From: JAHIQC01 sp964565645
GTDB lineage: Bacteria; Actinomycetota; Coriobacteriia; Anaerosomatales; JAHIQC01
Direction: 5' to 3'
Length of the DNA stretch: 64,000 nucleotides
Assembly (NCBI GenBank): GCA_964565645.1
Contig: CAZMFQ010000001.1
Coordinates: 248,001-312,000 of the forward strand
Below, one piece after another: positions 33,968-42,189 of this stretch. Under the pieces are notes generated by a model that saw only the letters and a program-made list of their open reading frames with translations, was not told where the DNA came from and did no database searches. Positions within the stretch are counted from its first letter, which is position 1. Each line of letters begins with the position of its first letter. A program made the position numbers and the translations under genes.

Positions 33968-34810
33968 TCACTCCGCGGGCAGGAACGCGACACCCCAACC
34001 GGTGCCGGTGTGAGTGGCTATGACGACGCCTGTCTCCACGAAGTACAACTCGTCCGGATGGAACCGCTCGCGGATGGCCTGCTCCATCCAGTGCGCCCGG
34101 TCCTCGGCAAGTGCATGCATGCATGCGAAGGCGCCGCGCGTCGCGCCGCCCATCTTCTCCTCGACCCACTTGATCCCGTGGTCCAGCGCCGATCGCGCGC
34201 CTCGGTTCGGGCGCACCATTGCCAGCGTGCCCTCCCGCGTACAGGTGATGGTGATCTTGACGTTGAGCATGCCGCCGACGGCACCCGCGACTCGCGACAG
34301 ACGCCCGCCTTTGACGAGGTTCTCGAATCCGTCGAGCCCCACGAGCAGGTGGACCCTCTCACGAGCGCGCTCCACGACGCCGACCACGGCGGACGCGTCG
34401 AGCCCGCTGGCGGCGGCCTTCGCCGCCTCGATGACCTGCAGCCCCTGCCCCCATGAGAGGTTGAGGGAGTCCACGACATGCACACGACCGGCGAACTGCT
34501 CGGCGGCCTGCAGCGCCGAGGAGTAGGTCCCGGAGAGCTTGGACGATACATGGACCGACACGATCTCGCGCGCGTGCTCGAGCGTGCGCCCGTACGCTTC
34601 AACGAACGCGCCCACGGGCGGCTGGGAGGTCGTCGGCAACGCCGGCGCGGCGTTCATACGCTCGAAGAACTCGGCCTGCGAGAGTTCCCCGTCCACCCAC
34701 GTGCGACCGCCGATGGTCACCGTCAGCGGCACCACGGAGATCCCGTGCGCCCCGGCGATCTCGGGCGTCAGATCGGAACAGCTGTCGGTGAGGATCGCGA
34801 CCGGCCGCAT
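33968..34810 (-). CDS. DegV family fatty-acid-binding protein
   Basis: A 280-residue DegV protein: N-terminal ILTDSCSDLTPEIA, WVDGELSQAEFFERM, SQPPVGAF, HVSSKLSGTYSSA (fatty-acid-head binding serines) and a second domain with the GGRLSRVAGAVGG signature. Such proteins bind fatty acids and can feed fatty-acid kinase FakA, which is not present here. ATG 34810 has GGAG 8 nt upstream and sits 4 nt after the HIT gene. Middle gene of a HIT-degV-RACo run. Confidence 0.88.
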   Translation of the reverse strand: MRPVAILTDSCSDLTPEIAGAHGISVVPLTVTIGGRTWVDGELSQAEFFERMNAAPALPTTSQPPVGAFVEAYGRTLEHAREIVSVHVSSKLSGTYSSALQAAEQFAGRVHVVDSLNLSWGQGLQVIEAAKAAASGLDASAVVGVVERARERVHLLVGLDGFENLVKGGRLSRVAGAVGGMLNVKITITCTREGTLAMVRPNRGARSALDHGIKWVEEKMGGATRGAFACMHALAEDRAHWMEQAIRERFHPDELYFVETGVVIATHTGTGWGVAFLPAE

Positions 34811-34814
34811 CGGC

Positions 34815-35168
34815 TCACTCCCCATCGAACACGACCATGCCGTGCGCCATGCGGCGCCCGCCGAGGACATGAACATGCAGATGCCCGACCGTCTGGTTCG
34901 CATCGATGCCGTTGTTGACGATCACGCGATAGCCGCTCTTGTCCACGCCCTTCATCTCGGCGATCTTGGGCACGATGCCGAAGATCGTGCCGAGTGCTGC
35001 CAGTCCCACGTCGTCACTCATGTTCTTGTAGTGCTTCTTGGGGATGATGAGCGTGTGTACCGGCGCCTGGGGCGCGATGTCGTCGAACGCGAGAAGGTCG
35101 TCGTCCTCGTAGACCTTCTTGGAGGGGACCTTCCCCTCAGCGATCATGCAGAAGATGCAGTCGTCCAC
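34815..35168 (-). CDS. HIT family (Hint-like) nucleotide hydrolase
   Basis: A 117-residue histidine-triad protein. The N-terminal DDCIFC zinc cysteines and the active-site HLHVHVLGG (HxHxHxx) are clear. It hydrolyses adenosine 5'-phosphoramidate-type nucleotides. The start is GTG 35168, with GGGAGGGG 6 nt upstream; the ATG 15 nt earlier overlaps that site and is unlikely. Confidence 0.9.
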   Translation of the reverse strand: MDDCIFCMIAEGKVPSKKVYEDDDLLAFDDIAPQAPVHTLIIPKKHYKNMSDDVGLAALGTIFGIVPKIAEMKGVDKSGYRVIVNNGIDANQTVGHLHVHVLGGRRMAHGMVVFDGE

Positions 35169-35249
35169 TCGAACCCCTCCCATGCCGCCGCGGACACACC
35201 TGCCAACCATGCTAACCCAGCGCCGGGATCCTGTCCCCGACGTCGGGAC

Positions 35250-35489
35250 TCATTCGGCGTCGGCGCCTGCGTCGGTCTCGAGTTCGCCGAGGAGCATCGT
35301 CACGCGCTGCTGAGCGTCGGTCAGCTTGCCCTGCAACGAGCGCAGAAGCGCCACACCACGCTCGTAGCGGCTCATGCTCTCCTCGAGCTCGAGTTGACCG
35401 CTCTCGAGCGCGCCTACGATGGCCTCGAGTTCGGCGAGTGCTTCGCCGAACGCCATGTCCTCGGGATTCCTGAGATCGATATCACCCAT
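35250..35489 (-). CDS. xseB: Exodeoxyribonuclease VII small subunit
   Basis: A 79-residue helical protein with the family pattern FGEALAELEAIVGALESGQLELEESMSRYERGVALLR. It assembles with XseA into exonuclease VII. The ATG directly follows the xseA stop with no gap, and GGAGGAG lies upstream. Confidence 0.93.
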   Translation of the reverse strand: MGDIDLRNPEDMAFGEALAELEAIVGALESGQLELEESMSRYERGVALLRSLQGKLTDAQQRVTMLLGELETDAGADAE

Positions 35490-36761
35490 CTACTCCTCCA
35501 ACCCTCGCGTGGCGCTCACGACGCCTGTGATCGTTCCATCCTGCACGCGCACACTGAACTCGTCCCCGGGCGCGACATCGCCCGGTCTCCTGAGCACCGT
35601 CCCGCCGTCACCGGAGAAGGCGACGGCGTACCCGCGGGCGAGGATCGCGAGCGGCGAGAGATCGTGCAACCGCGCCGAGGCGAGTCTCGCCCGTTCCTCT
35701 GAACCACCGACGATGCGCGGGCCGACGGTGATGAGACGGCGTCTCAGGAACTCGATGCGCTCGCCGTCACGCCGAAGGCGCTCGGGGATCGCCCGACGCA
35801 ACGACGCGCCGGCGGTGTCGAGTGTCTGCCACGCCGTGCCGAGCAGTACGCTCGCATCGCCGAACACCGGCCTCTCGGCCACGCGCCTGAGCCGGTGCGC
35901 AGCCAGCTGGATGCGATGGGAAAGGGCGCGCGCGAGCCGGCCCTGGGCACTGCCGAGCACCGCCGCGAGTTCCTCGCAGGAAGGTGCGACCGCCTCCGCG
36001 GCGGCTGTGGGTGTCGAGGCCCGCAGGTCTGCGACCATGTCGGCGATCGAGTCGTCAGGTTCGTGGCCTATCCCCGTCACCACCGGGACAGGCGACCCCG
36101 CGACCGCGCGGGCCACCGACTCGTGGTTGAAGGGCATGAGGTCCTCGTAGCTGCCGCCGCCCCGCACCAGCAGGATGACGTCCGGCGATGCCTGCGCGGC
36201 GATCTCAAGGCCCTCCGCGATACTCCTGGGCGCGTCCGCCCCCTCGACCGCCACACCCGCGATCATCAGTTCCGCCAGCGGGTACCGGCGCCGGAGCGTG
36301 CGGATGACGTCGTGGACCGCTTTGCCTCTGGGTGACGTGACGAGGGCTATCCGGGTCGGGTAGCGCGGGATCTCCCGCTTTCGGGAGGCATCCACGAGGC
36401 CCTCCGCCTCCAGCTTGCGGGCCAGGGCGGCGACCTGCATGCGAAGCATCCCTTCGCCCGCGAGCGACAGGGAGCGCACCATGAACTGCATACGCCCCTT
36501 GGGGACATAGGCGGAGAAGTACCCGACGAGTTCGACGAGCGTGCCGCACCGTAGGTCCACGCCCGACGCAAGGTAGGCGTCCCGCCACATCATGGCGGGC
36601 ATCGAGGCGCCCTCGTCGCATACGGTGAAGTAGGCGGCCTTGTAGCCGGGCTTGTCGTTGAACTCGGAGACCTCGCCGACGACACGGACACGCACGCCCT
36701 CAAGCGCACGCTTGGCGTCGTTCATCGCTTCCGAGACGCTCAGCGCCCTGTCCTCGGCCAT
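35490..36761 (-). CDS. xseA: Exodeoxyribonuclease VII large subunit
   Basis: A 423-residue XseA: N-terminal OB domain (VRVVGEVSEFNDKPGYKAAYFTV), catalytic domain with ALVTSPRGKAVHDVIRTLRRRYP, ILLVRGGGSYEDLMPFN and GIGHEPDDSIADMVADLRASTPTAAAE, then a coiled-coil region. It degrades single-stranded DNA. The ATG has GGGGGAGG upstream; co-translated with xseB. Identification is firm. Confidence 0.95.
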   Translation of the reverse strand: MAEDRALSVSEAMNDAKRALEGVRVRVVGEVSEFNDKPGYKAAYFTVCDEGASMPAMMWRDAYLASGVDLRCGTLVELVGYFSAYVPKGRMQFMVRSLSLAGEGMLRMQVAALARKLEAEGLVDASRKREIPRYPTRIALVTSPRGKAVHDVIRTLRRRYPLAELMIAGVAVEGADAPRSIAEGLEIAAQASPDVILLVRGGGSYEDLMPFNHESVARAVAGSPVPVVTGIGHEPDDSIADMVADLRASTPTAAAEAVAPSCEELAAVLGSAQGRLARALSHRIQLAAHRLRRVAERPVFGDASVLLGTAWQTLDTAGASLRRAIPERLRRDGERIEFLRRRLITVGPRIVGGSEERARLASARLHDLSPLAILARGYAVAFSGDGGTVLRRPGDVAPGDEFSVRVQDGTITGVVSATRGLEE

Positions 36762-36788
36762 GTCCCTCCCCCGAACGGTGGTGTGCGG

Positions 36789-37466
36789 TCAGCTCCGGCG
36801 GGCAAGGCCGACGTAGTAGGCCAACTGGAGCACCGCGATCAGTGTGGCTGCCAGGTAGGTCATCGCCGCAGCGGTGAGTACCTGGCGGGCTCCTCCGACC
36901 TGTTCCTGCGGCAGGATCGAGCCCTCCGACAACGTGGCCATGGCGCGTCGCGACGCGTCGAATTCAACCGGCAGTGTCACGACCTGGAACAGCACGGCGC
37001 AGCCGAAGAGCACGACGCCCGCCCAGACGAGACTCGGGAAGTTGAGTATGAAGCCCATCGGAATGAGGAACCACGCCGCGTTAGACCCGATGTTGGCAGC
37101 GGGCACAAGGGCCTGTCTGATGGCAGCAGGGGCGAAACCGCGTGCGTGCTGGACCGCGTGACCGGCTTCATGAGCGGCGACGCCGGCGGCGGCGACCGTC
37201 GGACTCGAGTACACGGCCTCCGAAAGCCTCAGCACCTTGGCGCGCGGATCATAATGGTCCGTGAGCTTACCGGGGACCACTTCGATGCCCACGGCATGCA
37301 GGCCCGCCTCATCGAGCATGCGCCGTGCGACCTGGGCGCCCGTCATGCCCGTGGCGAGAGGCACCCGGCTCCAGCGCCTGAACGCGCCGTTGACCCACCC
37401 TTGGGTGATCAGGCCGAGGGCGATGCTCAGTATCATGATGCCGAAGAATCCCGGCGAATAGATCAT
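36789..37466 (-). CDS. YugP-type membrane zinc metallopeptidase
   Basis: A 225-residue predicted membrane protease. One N-terminal helix (residues ~4-24), then the zinc motif H99-E100-A-G-H103 (AAHEAGHAVQH), and three C-terminal hydrophobic segments. The DYYDP-like HYDPRAKVLRLSEAVYSSPTVAA matches the YugP family. Substrate unknown. AAGGAG lies 6 nt before the ATG. It sits between rnd and xseA in a same-strand run. Confidence 0.88.
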   Translation of the reverse strand: MIYSPGFFGIMILSIALGLITQGWVNGAFRRWSRVPLATGMTGAQVARRMLDEAGLHAVGIEVVPGKLTDHYDPRAKVLRLSEAVYSSPTVAAAGVAAHEAGHAVQHARGFAPAAIRQALVPAANIGSNAAWFLIPMGFILNFPSLVWAGVVLFGCAVLFQVVTLPVEFDASRRAMATLSEGSILPQEQVGGARQVLTAAAMTYLAATLIAVLQLAYYVGLARRS

Positions 37467-37533
37467 CTGCGTCTCCTTACATCAACAGCAGGTGCACCTG
37501 ACGAGTATCAAGCAACGAGCCTGCCGCCTCGCC

Positions 37534-38715
37534 TCACGCGCCGTCGCTACTCGGAATCTCCACAGGCGCAGCGCTCATGCTGCGGACCGAGAGCGCTCCG
37601 TCGACGAGCGTGAGCGACACCCTGCCCTCCAGCAGCTCGATGAGCTCGTCGCCCACGATCGAGCGCCTCCACCCCTCGAGCAACGGACTCGTATCGCGCT
37701 CCCCCGCAGCCAGATGCTCCAGGTCGTCACGCGATGCGAGCAGCGGAACGGCGACATCGTGCTGCTTCGCCCTCAGGCGTACGAGGGCTGCCATGAGGTC
37801 CACCGCACCGTCGATATCGGCCGGCTTGCGCTTGCGCTTGTCCAGCCGTGGCAGTTCGTCTTCGGGAAGCGCGAGCCCTGCGGCGACCGCCGCGAGCAGG
37901 CCCGGATACGTGGACTTGGGGAGCTTGTCGGTGACGCCGCGCACCGATGCGATGCCGGCCGCGTCCTTGGGACACCGCCGCGCGATCTCGATGAGTGATT
38001 CGTCACCGATCACCCAACGGCGCGGGATGTCGCGACGCTGAGCCTCGAGCTCACGCCATGCGGCCACCTTGCGCACCACGCCGAGTTGGCGGCGGTTGAG
38101 CGACGAGAGACGCTTCAGACGCCGGAACATCTCCTCGGGGTCGACCCTGAAAGAGTCCTCGTGTTCGAGCCGCTCGAAATCCGCCCGCAACCAGGGCATC
38201 CTGTCGTGCGCTTCGAGTCGCTCGAGCAACCGACGGTAGACCTCGGGCAGGTAGCGCACATCATTGAGCGCGTACTCCACCTGCGTCTCCGACAGCGGGC
38301 GCCTCGCCCAGTCGGTGAACGTGTCCGACTTGTCGAGTTCTACGCCGAGGAGTTCCTTGACGATCGCGCCATATCCGACCTGCTGCGGGAAGCCCGCCAG
38401 TGTGGCGGCGATCTGGGTATCGAACACAGGGCGTACGGTATCGCCCATCAGACGCCACAGGATCTCGAGGTCCTGCTGACCCGAATGGAAGACCTTGAGC
38501 ATCGAGGTGTCCCGCATGAGCTCCCACAACGGAGAGAGGTCCTCGATGACCAGGGGGTCGACGATAGCGCTGGTCTCTCCGGTGCCGACCTGGATCAGAC
38601 ACAGGCGGGCCCAGTAGGTCTTCTCTCGCATGAACTCGGTGTCCACCGCGAGCACGGGTGCCCCGGCGACCGAATCAACGAAACGTCTCAGTTCCTCGGC
38701 AGTACGTATGTACAC
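37534..38715 (-). CDS. rnd: Ribonuclease D
   Basis: A 393-residue DEDD 3'-5' exonuclease with an HRDC domain. ExoI motif AVDTEFMREKTYW, ExoII VFHSGQQDLEILWRL, and ExoIII DVRYLPEVY are present; HRDC is near residue 210-290 (NRRQLGVVRKVAAWRELEAQRRDIPRRWV). It trims stable RNA 3' ends. The start is GTG 38715 with AAGGAG 5 nt upstream. First gene of the minus-strand run to 32404; divergent from the lipid kinase gene at 38816. Confidence 0.9.
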   Translation of the reverse strand: MYIRTAEELRRFVDSVAGAPVLAVDTEFMREKTYWARLCLIQVGTGETSAIVDPLVIEDLSPLWELMRDTSMLKVFHSGQQDLEILWRLMGDTVRPVFDTQIAATLAGFPQQVGYGAIVKELLGVELDKSDTFTDWARRPLSETQVEYALNDVRYLPEVYRRLLERLEAHDRMPWLRADFERLEHEDSFRVDPEEMFRRLKRLSSLNRRQLGVVRKVAAWRELEAQRRDIPRRWVIGDESLIEIARRCPKDAAGIASVRGVTDKLPKSTYPGLLAAVAAGLALPEDELPRLDKRKRKPADIDGAVDLMAALVRLRAKQHDVAVPLLASRDDLEHLAAGERDTSPLLEGWRRSIVGDELIELLEGRVSLTLVDGALSVRSMSAAPVEIPSSDGA

Positions 38716-38815
38716 GTCATCTCCTTGTCGCGGATTACATCCTAACGCGCACCACCGACATCCGATAGCGTATCCTCGCAGTACAAGACGGACATCGTCA
38801 TGCGAGGACCACCCG

Positions 38816-39748
38816 ATGCGCATCCTTGCGATAGTCAACTCCCGCGCGGGTCAGGGCGACGCGGGACTCTACGAGTTCCTGCGGGTCATGGGGACCACCG
38901 GCGCTGACATCACCCTGCGATTCATCGTACCCGGCAGCACCATGCGCGACCTGGTCAGGGACGCCGAAGACTTCGACCGTGTGATCGCCGCTGGTGGTGA
39001 CGGGACGGTCTCGAGCGTCTGCTATGCACTCAGGGACATCGATATACCGATCCTCGCGTACCCCGCAGGCACGGCCAACCTCCTCGCGCTCAACCTCACC
39101 ATGCCGCTCGATCCCGCCGAGCTGGCTAGGATCGCCCTGTCCGACAGCATCGTGGACCTCGACCTCGGCGAGATCGTCATCGGGGCCGCCGGAGATCTTA
39201 CGCGCCGGCGCGAGGGGTTCGTCGTGGCGGCGGGCGCCGGCTTCGACGCCTCCATCATGGAAGGCGCGCAGGACCTGAAGGGCTCGATCGGTGTGGCCGC
39301 GTACCTCGTGGCCGCGCTCCAGAACATCGCACCGACCGTCTCGACGTTCACGCTCGAACTCGACGGAGAGACGATAGTCACCGACGGCATCGCCGTTCTC
39401 GTGGTCAACCTCGCGCGGCTGCAGTTCGACCTCTCACTCACCCACGACAGCCATCCCGCCGACGGCATGTTCGAAGTCGTGGTGCTCAGGACGCGCAACG
39501 CCATCGAACTGCTCCCCGCCGTGTGGACCGCGATCGTGGACCGGACCACGGGACTGCGACCGGCCAAGACCGCAGGGGTCGACGTCCACCGTGCGGCAGT
39601 CGCCAGGATCGCGGCAGATCCCCCGCTCCCGGTGCAGTACGACGGGGAGATAACCTCGGGCGTCACGCCGTTCGAAGCGAGCGTGCTCCCGGGACGCGCG
39701 CGGCTGCTCGTTCCCGAAGGCTATCGGGCCGTTCTCGAGAACGGGTGA
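38816..39748 (+). CDS. Diacylglycerol kinase catalytic-domain lipid kinase
   Basis: A 310-residue lipid kinase: N-terminal AIVNSRAGQGDA, ATP site AAGGDGTVSSVCYAL, PAGTANLLALNL, and the C-terminal PVQYDGE motif. This is the same superfamily as the fragment at the start of the window but clearly different in sequence. Substrate (diacylglycerol or another lipid) is not decidable. ATG 38816 has GAGGA 8 nt upstream. It converges with the lipoprotein cytochrome gene 4 nt beyond its stop. Confidence 0.85.
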   Translation: MRILAIVNSRAGQGDAGLYEFLRVMGTTGADITLRFIVPGSTMRDLVRDAEDFDRVIAAGGDGTVSSVCYALRDIDIPILAYPAGTANLLALNLTMPLDPAELARIALSDSIVDLDLGEIVIGAAGDLTRRREGFVVAAGAGFDASIMEGAQDLKGSIGVAAYLVAALQNIAPTVSTFTLELDGETIVTDGIAVLVVNLARLQFDLSLTHDSHPADGMFEVVVLRTRNAIELLPAVWTAIVDRTTGLRPAKTAGVDVHRAAVARIAADPPLPVQYDGEITSGVTPFEASVLPGRARLLVPEGYRAVLENG

Positions 39749-39752
39749 TCCG

Positions 39753-40052
39753 CTACCTGCTCAGGAACTCGATGACCTGAGTGTACTCACTGTCGGTGAT
39801 GACGAGGCCGTTGCTCTTCATGCGGGTCACCGTCGTCTCCCACTCCGCCTTGGTCTTGGTGGCCGAGTACACGCGATCGAGGGAGTGGCAGAGCGAGCAC
39901 TTGGAGTCGACGACGGCCTTGGCGGGGTCCGATGTGTCGCGGCCGCCCGCATCGCCCGTGGAACCGGAGCTGCCGCCTCCGCACGCGGTGAGTGAGAACA
40001 GGAGCGCTCCCGTCACGATCAGCGTTGCGAATCGCCTCGTCCTCATGTCCAT
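39753..40052 (-). CDS. Small monoheme c-type cytochrome lipoprotein
   Basis: A 99-residue exported lipoprotein. Basic N-terminus, hydrophobic segment and lipobox LTAC (C24), then a Gly/Ser-rich linker, and a heme c motif C52-S-L-C55-H56. The C-terminal helix pattern (WETTVTRMKSNGLVITDSEYTQVIEFL) matches small cytochrome domains in which a downstream Met is the axial ligand. It would sit on the outer face of the membrane and shuttle electrons. ATG 40052 has AAGGGA 6 nt upstream. CcdA at 52953 could support its maturation, but no cytochrome c synthase is in the window. Confidence 0.85.
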   Translation of the reverse strand: MDMRTRRFATLIVTGALLFSLTACGGGSSGSTGDAGGRDTSDPAKAVVDSKCSLCHSLDRVYSATKTKAEWETTVTRMKSNGLVITDSEYTQVIEFLSR

Positions 40053-40132
40053 CGAGAGTCCCTTCATCGGTCCGCCTGCCGAGGAATGTACCCTCGCACG
40101 ACCGCTGAACCACGGACGATCCCGGGAATGCA

Positions 40133-40161
40133 GAAGGGCCCCGGCGTCGCCGAGGCCCTTC
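40133..40161 (-). terminator. Terminator of tRNA-Val
   Basis: GAAGGGCC/GGCCCTTC forms an 8-bp stem with a further CGGC/GCCG inner stem, 10 nt past the tRNA 3' end on the minus strand. Confidence 0.6.
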
Positions 40162-40170
40162 GTGTGTCCA

Positions 40171-40245
40171 TGGTGGGCGATAGAGGATTTGAACCTCTGA
40201 CCCCTTCCGTGTCAAGGAAGTGCTCTCCCCCTGAGCTAATCGCCC
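40171..40245 (-). tRNA. tRNA-Val (anticodon GAC)
   Basis: A complete 75-nt cloverleaf with encoded CCA. The acceptor stem GGGCGAT pairs with ATCGCCC; the anticodon stem CTTCC/GGAAG encloses TTGACAC, giving GAC; the T-arm is AGAGG-TTCAAAT-CCTCT. Confidence 0.95.
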
Positions 40246-40414
40246 GTATGCGGTTCGCAATGAACAGCGAACGGAATTGTACCGTTCCTGCGCCGTCGCG
40301 CCAACCCCGAGTTGTGCGGCTTTCCCCGAGCCGACTACCAGCGTGGATTCATCTGAACGGTCTCCGATTCGACCTTGCACGCCGAAGAACCCGCTGATAC
40401 ACTACCCTTCGCGC

Positions 40415-40490
40415 GCGGACGTGGCTCAGCTGGTAGAGCACAACCTTGCCAAGGTTGGGGTCGCGGGTTCGAATCCCGTCGTCCGCTCCA
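40415..40490 (+). tRNA. tRNA-Gly (anticodon GCC)
   Basis: A 76-nt cloverleaf with encoded CCA. Acceptor GCGGACG/CGTCCGC; anticodon arm CAACC-TTGCCAA-GGTTG gives GCC; T-arm GCGGG-TTCGAAT-CCCGT. Confidence 0.95.
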
Positions 40491-40582
40491 TCGACACTTC
40501 GGAGGTCGGCCCTAAGGGCAGCTCGACAGGCCCGACGAGGCCGGCCTTCTTTGATAATCGGGGCGCTTCGCCCCATGCACAT

Positions 40583-40656
40583 GGCGACGTGGCCAAGTGG
40601 CAAGGCAGGGGCCTGCAAAGCCCTTATCCCCGGTTCGAATCCGGGCGTCGCCTCCA
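40583..40656 (+). tRNA. tRNA-Cys (anticodon GCA)
   Basis: A 74-nt cloverleaf with encoded CCA. Acceptor GGCGACG/CGTCGCC; anticodon loop CTGCAAA gives GCA; T-arm CCCGG-TTCGAAT-CCGGG. It is 92 nt after tRNA-Gly and probably cotranscribed. Confidence 0.95.
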
Positions 40657-40664
40657 AACACACG

Positions 40665-40690
40665 AGAGCCGCTCCCTTGGGAGCGGCTCT
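40665..40690 (+). terminator. Terminator of the tRNA-Gly/tRNA-Cys unit
   Basis: AGAGCCGCTCCC and GGGAGCGGCTCT are perfect inverses with a 2-nt centre, followed by TTGTAT, 8 nt after tRNA-Cys. Confidence 0.8.
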
Positions 40691-40786
40691 TTGTATACGC
40701 GAGTCTAAACACCCGGTTGTCGCATGAAGAAGGCGCGACAAGACCGGCGTACTCCCGCACGCCAGCGGGTCGAACGATCCGAGAGC

Positions 40787-40939
40787 CTAGACCGAGTATT
40801 TGATCTGGATCTGCTTCGCCTGCTCGAGGCGTGACAGACCACGGATCTGGTCGGCCGGATCTGAGATGTTCTCGAGCGCCCACTTGACGATCTCAAGGGG
40901 CACGAGCGGGAAGCGCTTGCGCGCCTGTGCCAGGGTCAT
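40787..40939 (-). CDS. Hypothetical 50-residue protein
   Basis: A short frame with a strong start signal: AAGGAG 5 nt before the ATG at 40939. It encodes a soluble, amphipathic 50-residue peptide beginning MTLAQARKRFPLVPLEIVKW and containing LENISDPADQI and a charged helix RLEQAKQIQIKY. Codon use is GC-biased at third positions like the neighbours. No family was recognised. It stands alone between the tRNA-Cys terminator and the yqhA-like gene. Confidence 0.55.
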   Translation of the reverse strand: MTLAQARKRFPLVPLEIVKWALENISDPADQIRGLSRLEQAKQIQIKYSV

Positions 40940-41060
40940 GGCTACTCCTTATGCTGCGACTGATGCTACGACTGCTACTACGACTAGACCCTACGGATCG
41001 ATTATCCCGCCCGGCTATGAACCGCGTCAAGCGAGCCGGAGAAGCGCCGCCCGGAATCGT

Positions 41061-41585
41061 CTACCCCTTGGCGATGCGCTTGAGGAAGTACGACAACGCC
41101 ACGATCACCGCCGCAACGCCGATACCGAGTTGCATGAGCTCCTCGGCGCTACCGGATTCTATGACCTTGCCGAGGAACGACACGGCCAGCACCACCACGA
41201 CGACGCCGATCAACTTCTCCTTGAGGTCGTCGAGCGAGTGGAACTCCAGCCAGTGCGGCAACGGCAGCCGATCGTCGATGAAGAGCTCGAACAGTCCGAG
41301 CGCCATGATGTAGAGCACGACCGCCAGCAAGAACACATCCGCGAGCTCGATGAAGTCGAGTACCGCCACCTTCTTCTCGAGCTCGCCCGCGAGCGCATGG
41401 CCGATGACCCGGTACATCTCGACGGCCGCCATGAGCACCAACGTCACGGCGCCGACGAACAGACCCACGACCGGTATCATCGCTACGAACCGCGTCCACG
41501 CCGCCACCCGGCGCAGAGGGGTGTCCACCGCCTCGTGGCCGAGCTCCTGGGACGACGCGATGGTGGGCTGGTTCTCCTCGGCCAC
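41061..41585 (-). CDS. YqhA/UPF0114 family membrane protein
   Basis: A 174-residue integral membrane protein with three to four hydrophobic segments, and the charged FELFIDDRLPLPHWLEFHSLDDLKEKLIGVVVVVLAVSFLGKV block characteristic of UPF0114. Function unknown. It starts at GTG directly after the ubiX stop, so it is the last gene of the menaquinone-type operon. Confidence 0.82.
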   Translation of the reverse strand: MAEENQPTIASSQELGHEAVDTPLRRVAAWTRFVAMIPVVGLFVGAVTLVLMAAVEMYRVIGHALAGELEKKVAVLDFIELADVFLLAVVLYIMALGLFELFIDDRLPLPHWLEFHSLDDLKEKLIGVVVVVLAVSFLGKVIESGSAEELMQLGIGVAAVIVALSYFLKRIAKG

Positions 41586-42182
41586 CTAGCTCCCCCATCT
41601 CTCGAAGAGCTCGTGCGCGACGCCCAGCGTGTCGAGAACCTTCCCGACCACGAAGTTCACCGCGTCATCGAGGGTCTCGGGCCGCTGGTAGAACGCTGGC
41701 ATCGCCGGGACGATGATCGCTCCCGCCTCGGACGCGGCCGTCATGTTGCGAAGGTGCACGAGGGACAGCGGAGTCTCGCGAGGGACGAGCACGAGCGGGC
41801 GACGCTCCTTGAGGCACACGTCGGCGGCCCGTGACGGCAGGTTGTCTGCGAGTCCGTGCGCGACCTTTGCCACGAAGCCCATGCTCGCCGGGCACACGAT
41901 CATGCCGTCGAGCGCGTACGATCCACTGGCGATGGGGTCGAACAGATCCTTGCAGCACGCGTTGCGCAACGGCATGTCGCTCGGAAGCTCAAGGAAGCGC
42001 AAGAGGGCACGAGCCGGCTCCTCGGCAGGCAGATCGAATCCGGTCTCGTACCCACAGACGTCCCTTCCCGCCTCGGTGAAGGTGGTGACCACCTCGTGAC
42101 CGGAGGTCAGGAGCTGCTCGATCAGGCGCAGGCCGTACACACTGCCTGACGCGCCCGTCACAACGACTGAGTAGCGGGACAT
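41586..42182 (-). CDS. ubiX: Flavin prenyltransferase UbiX
   Basis: A 198-residue flavoprotein: N-terminal VVVTGASGSVYGLRL, CPASMGFVAKVAHGLADNL, and PRETPLSLVHLRNM as in UbiX. It makes prenylated FMN, the cofactor required by the UbiD decarboxylase encoded two genes upstream. AGGAG lies 4-5 nt before the ATG. 7 nt separate it from ubiA. Confidence 0.93.
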   Translation of the reverse strand: MSRYSVVVTGASGSVYGLRLIEQLLTSGHEVVTTFTEAGRDVCGYETGFDLPAEEPARALLRFLELPSDMPLRNACCKDLFDPIASGSYALDGMIVCPASMGFVAKVAHGLADNLPSRAADVCLKERRPLVLVPRETPLSLVHLRNMTAASEAGAIIVPAMPAFYQRPETLDDAVNFVVGKVLDTLGVAHELFERWGS

Positions 42183-42189
42183 GATGCTC

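Noticed and set aside
40415..40656. tRNA cluster as an integration site for a mobile element
   Set aside because: No integrase, no direct repeat of the tRNA 3' ends, and housekeeping genes on both sides.
40945..40990. Short GCTACGACT-like direct repeats
   Set aside because: Imperfect, only about four units, no unit long enough to suggest a CRISPR, iteron or attachment site.
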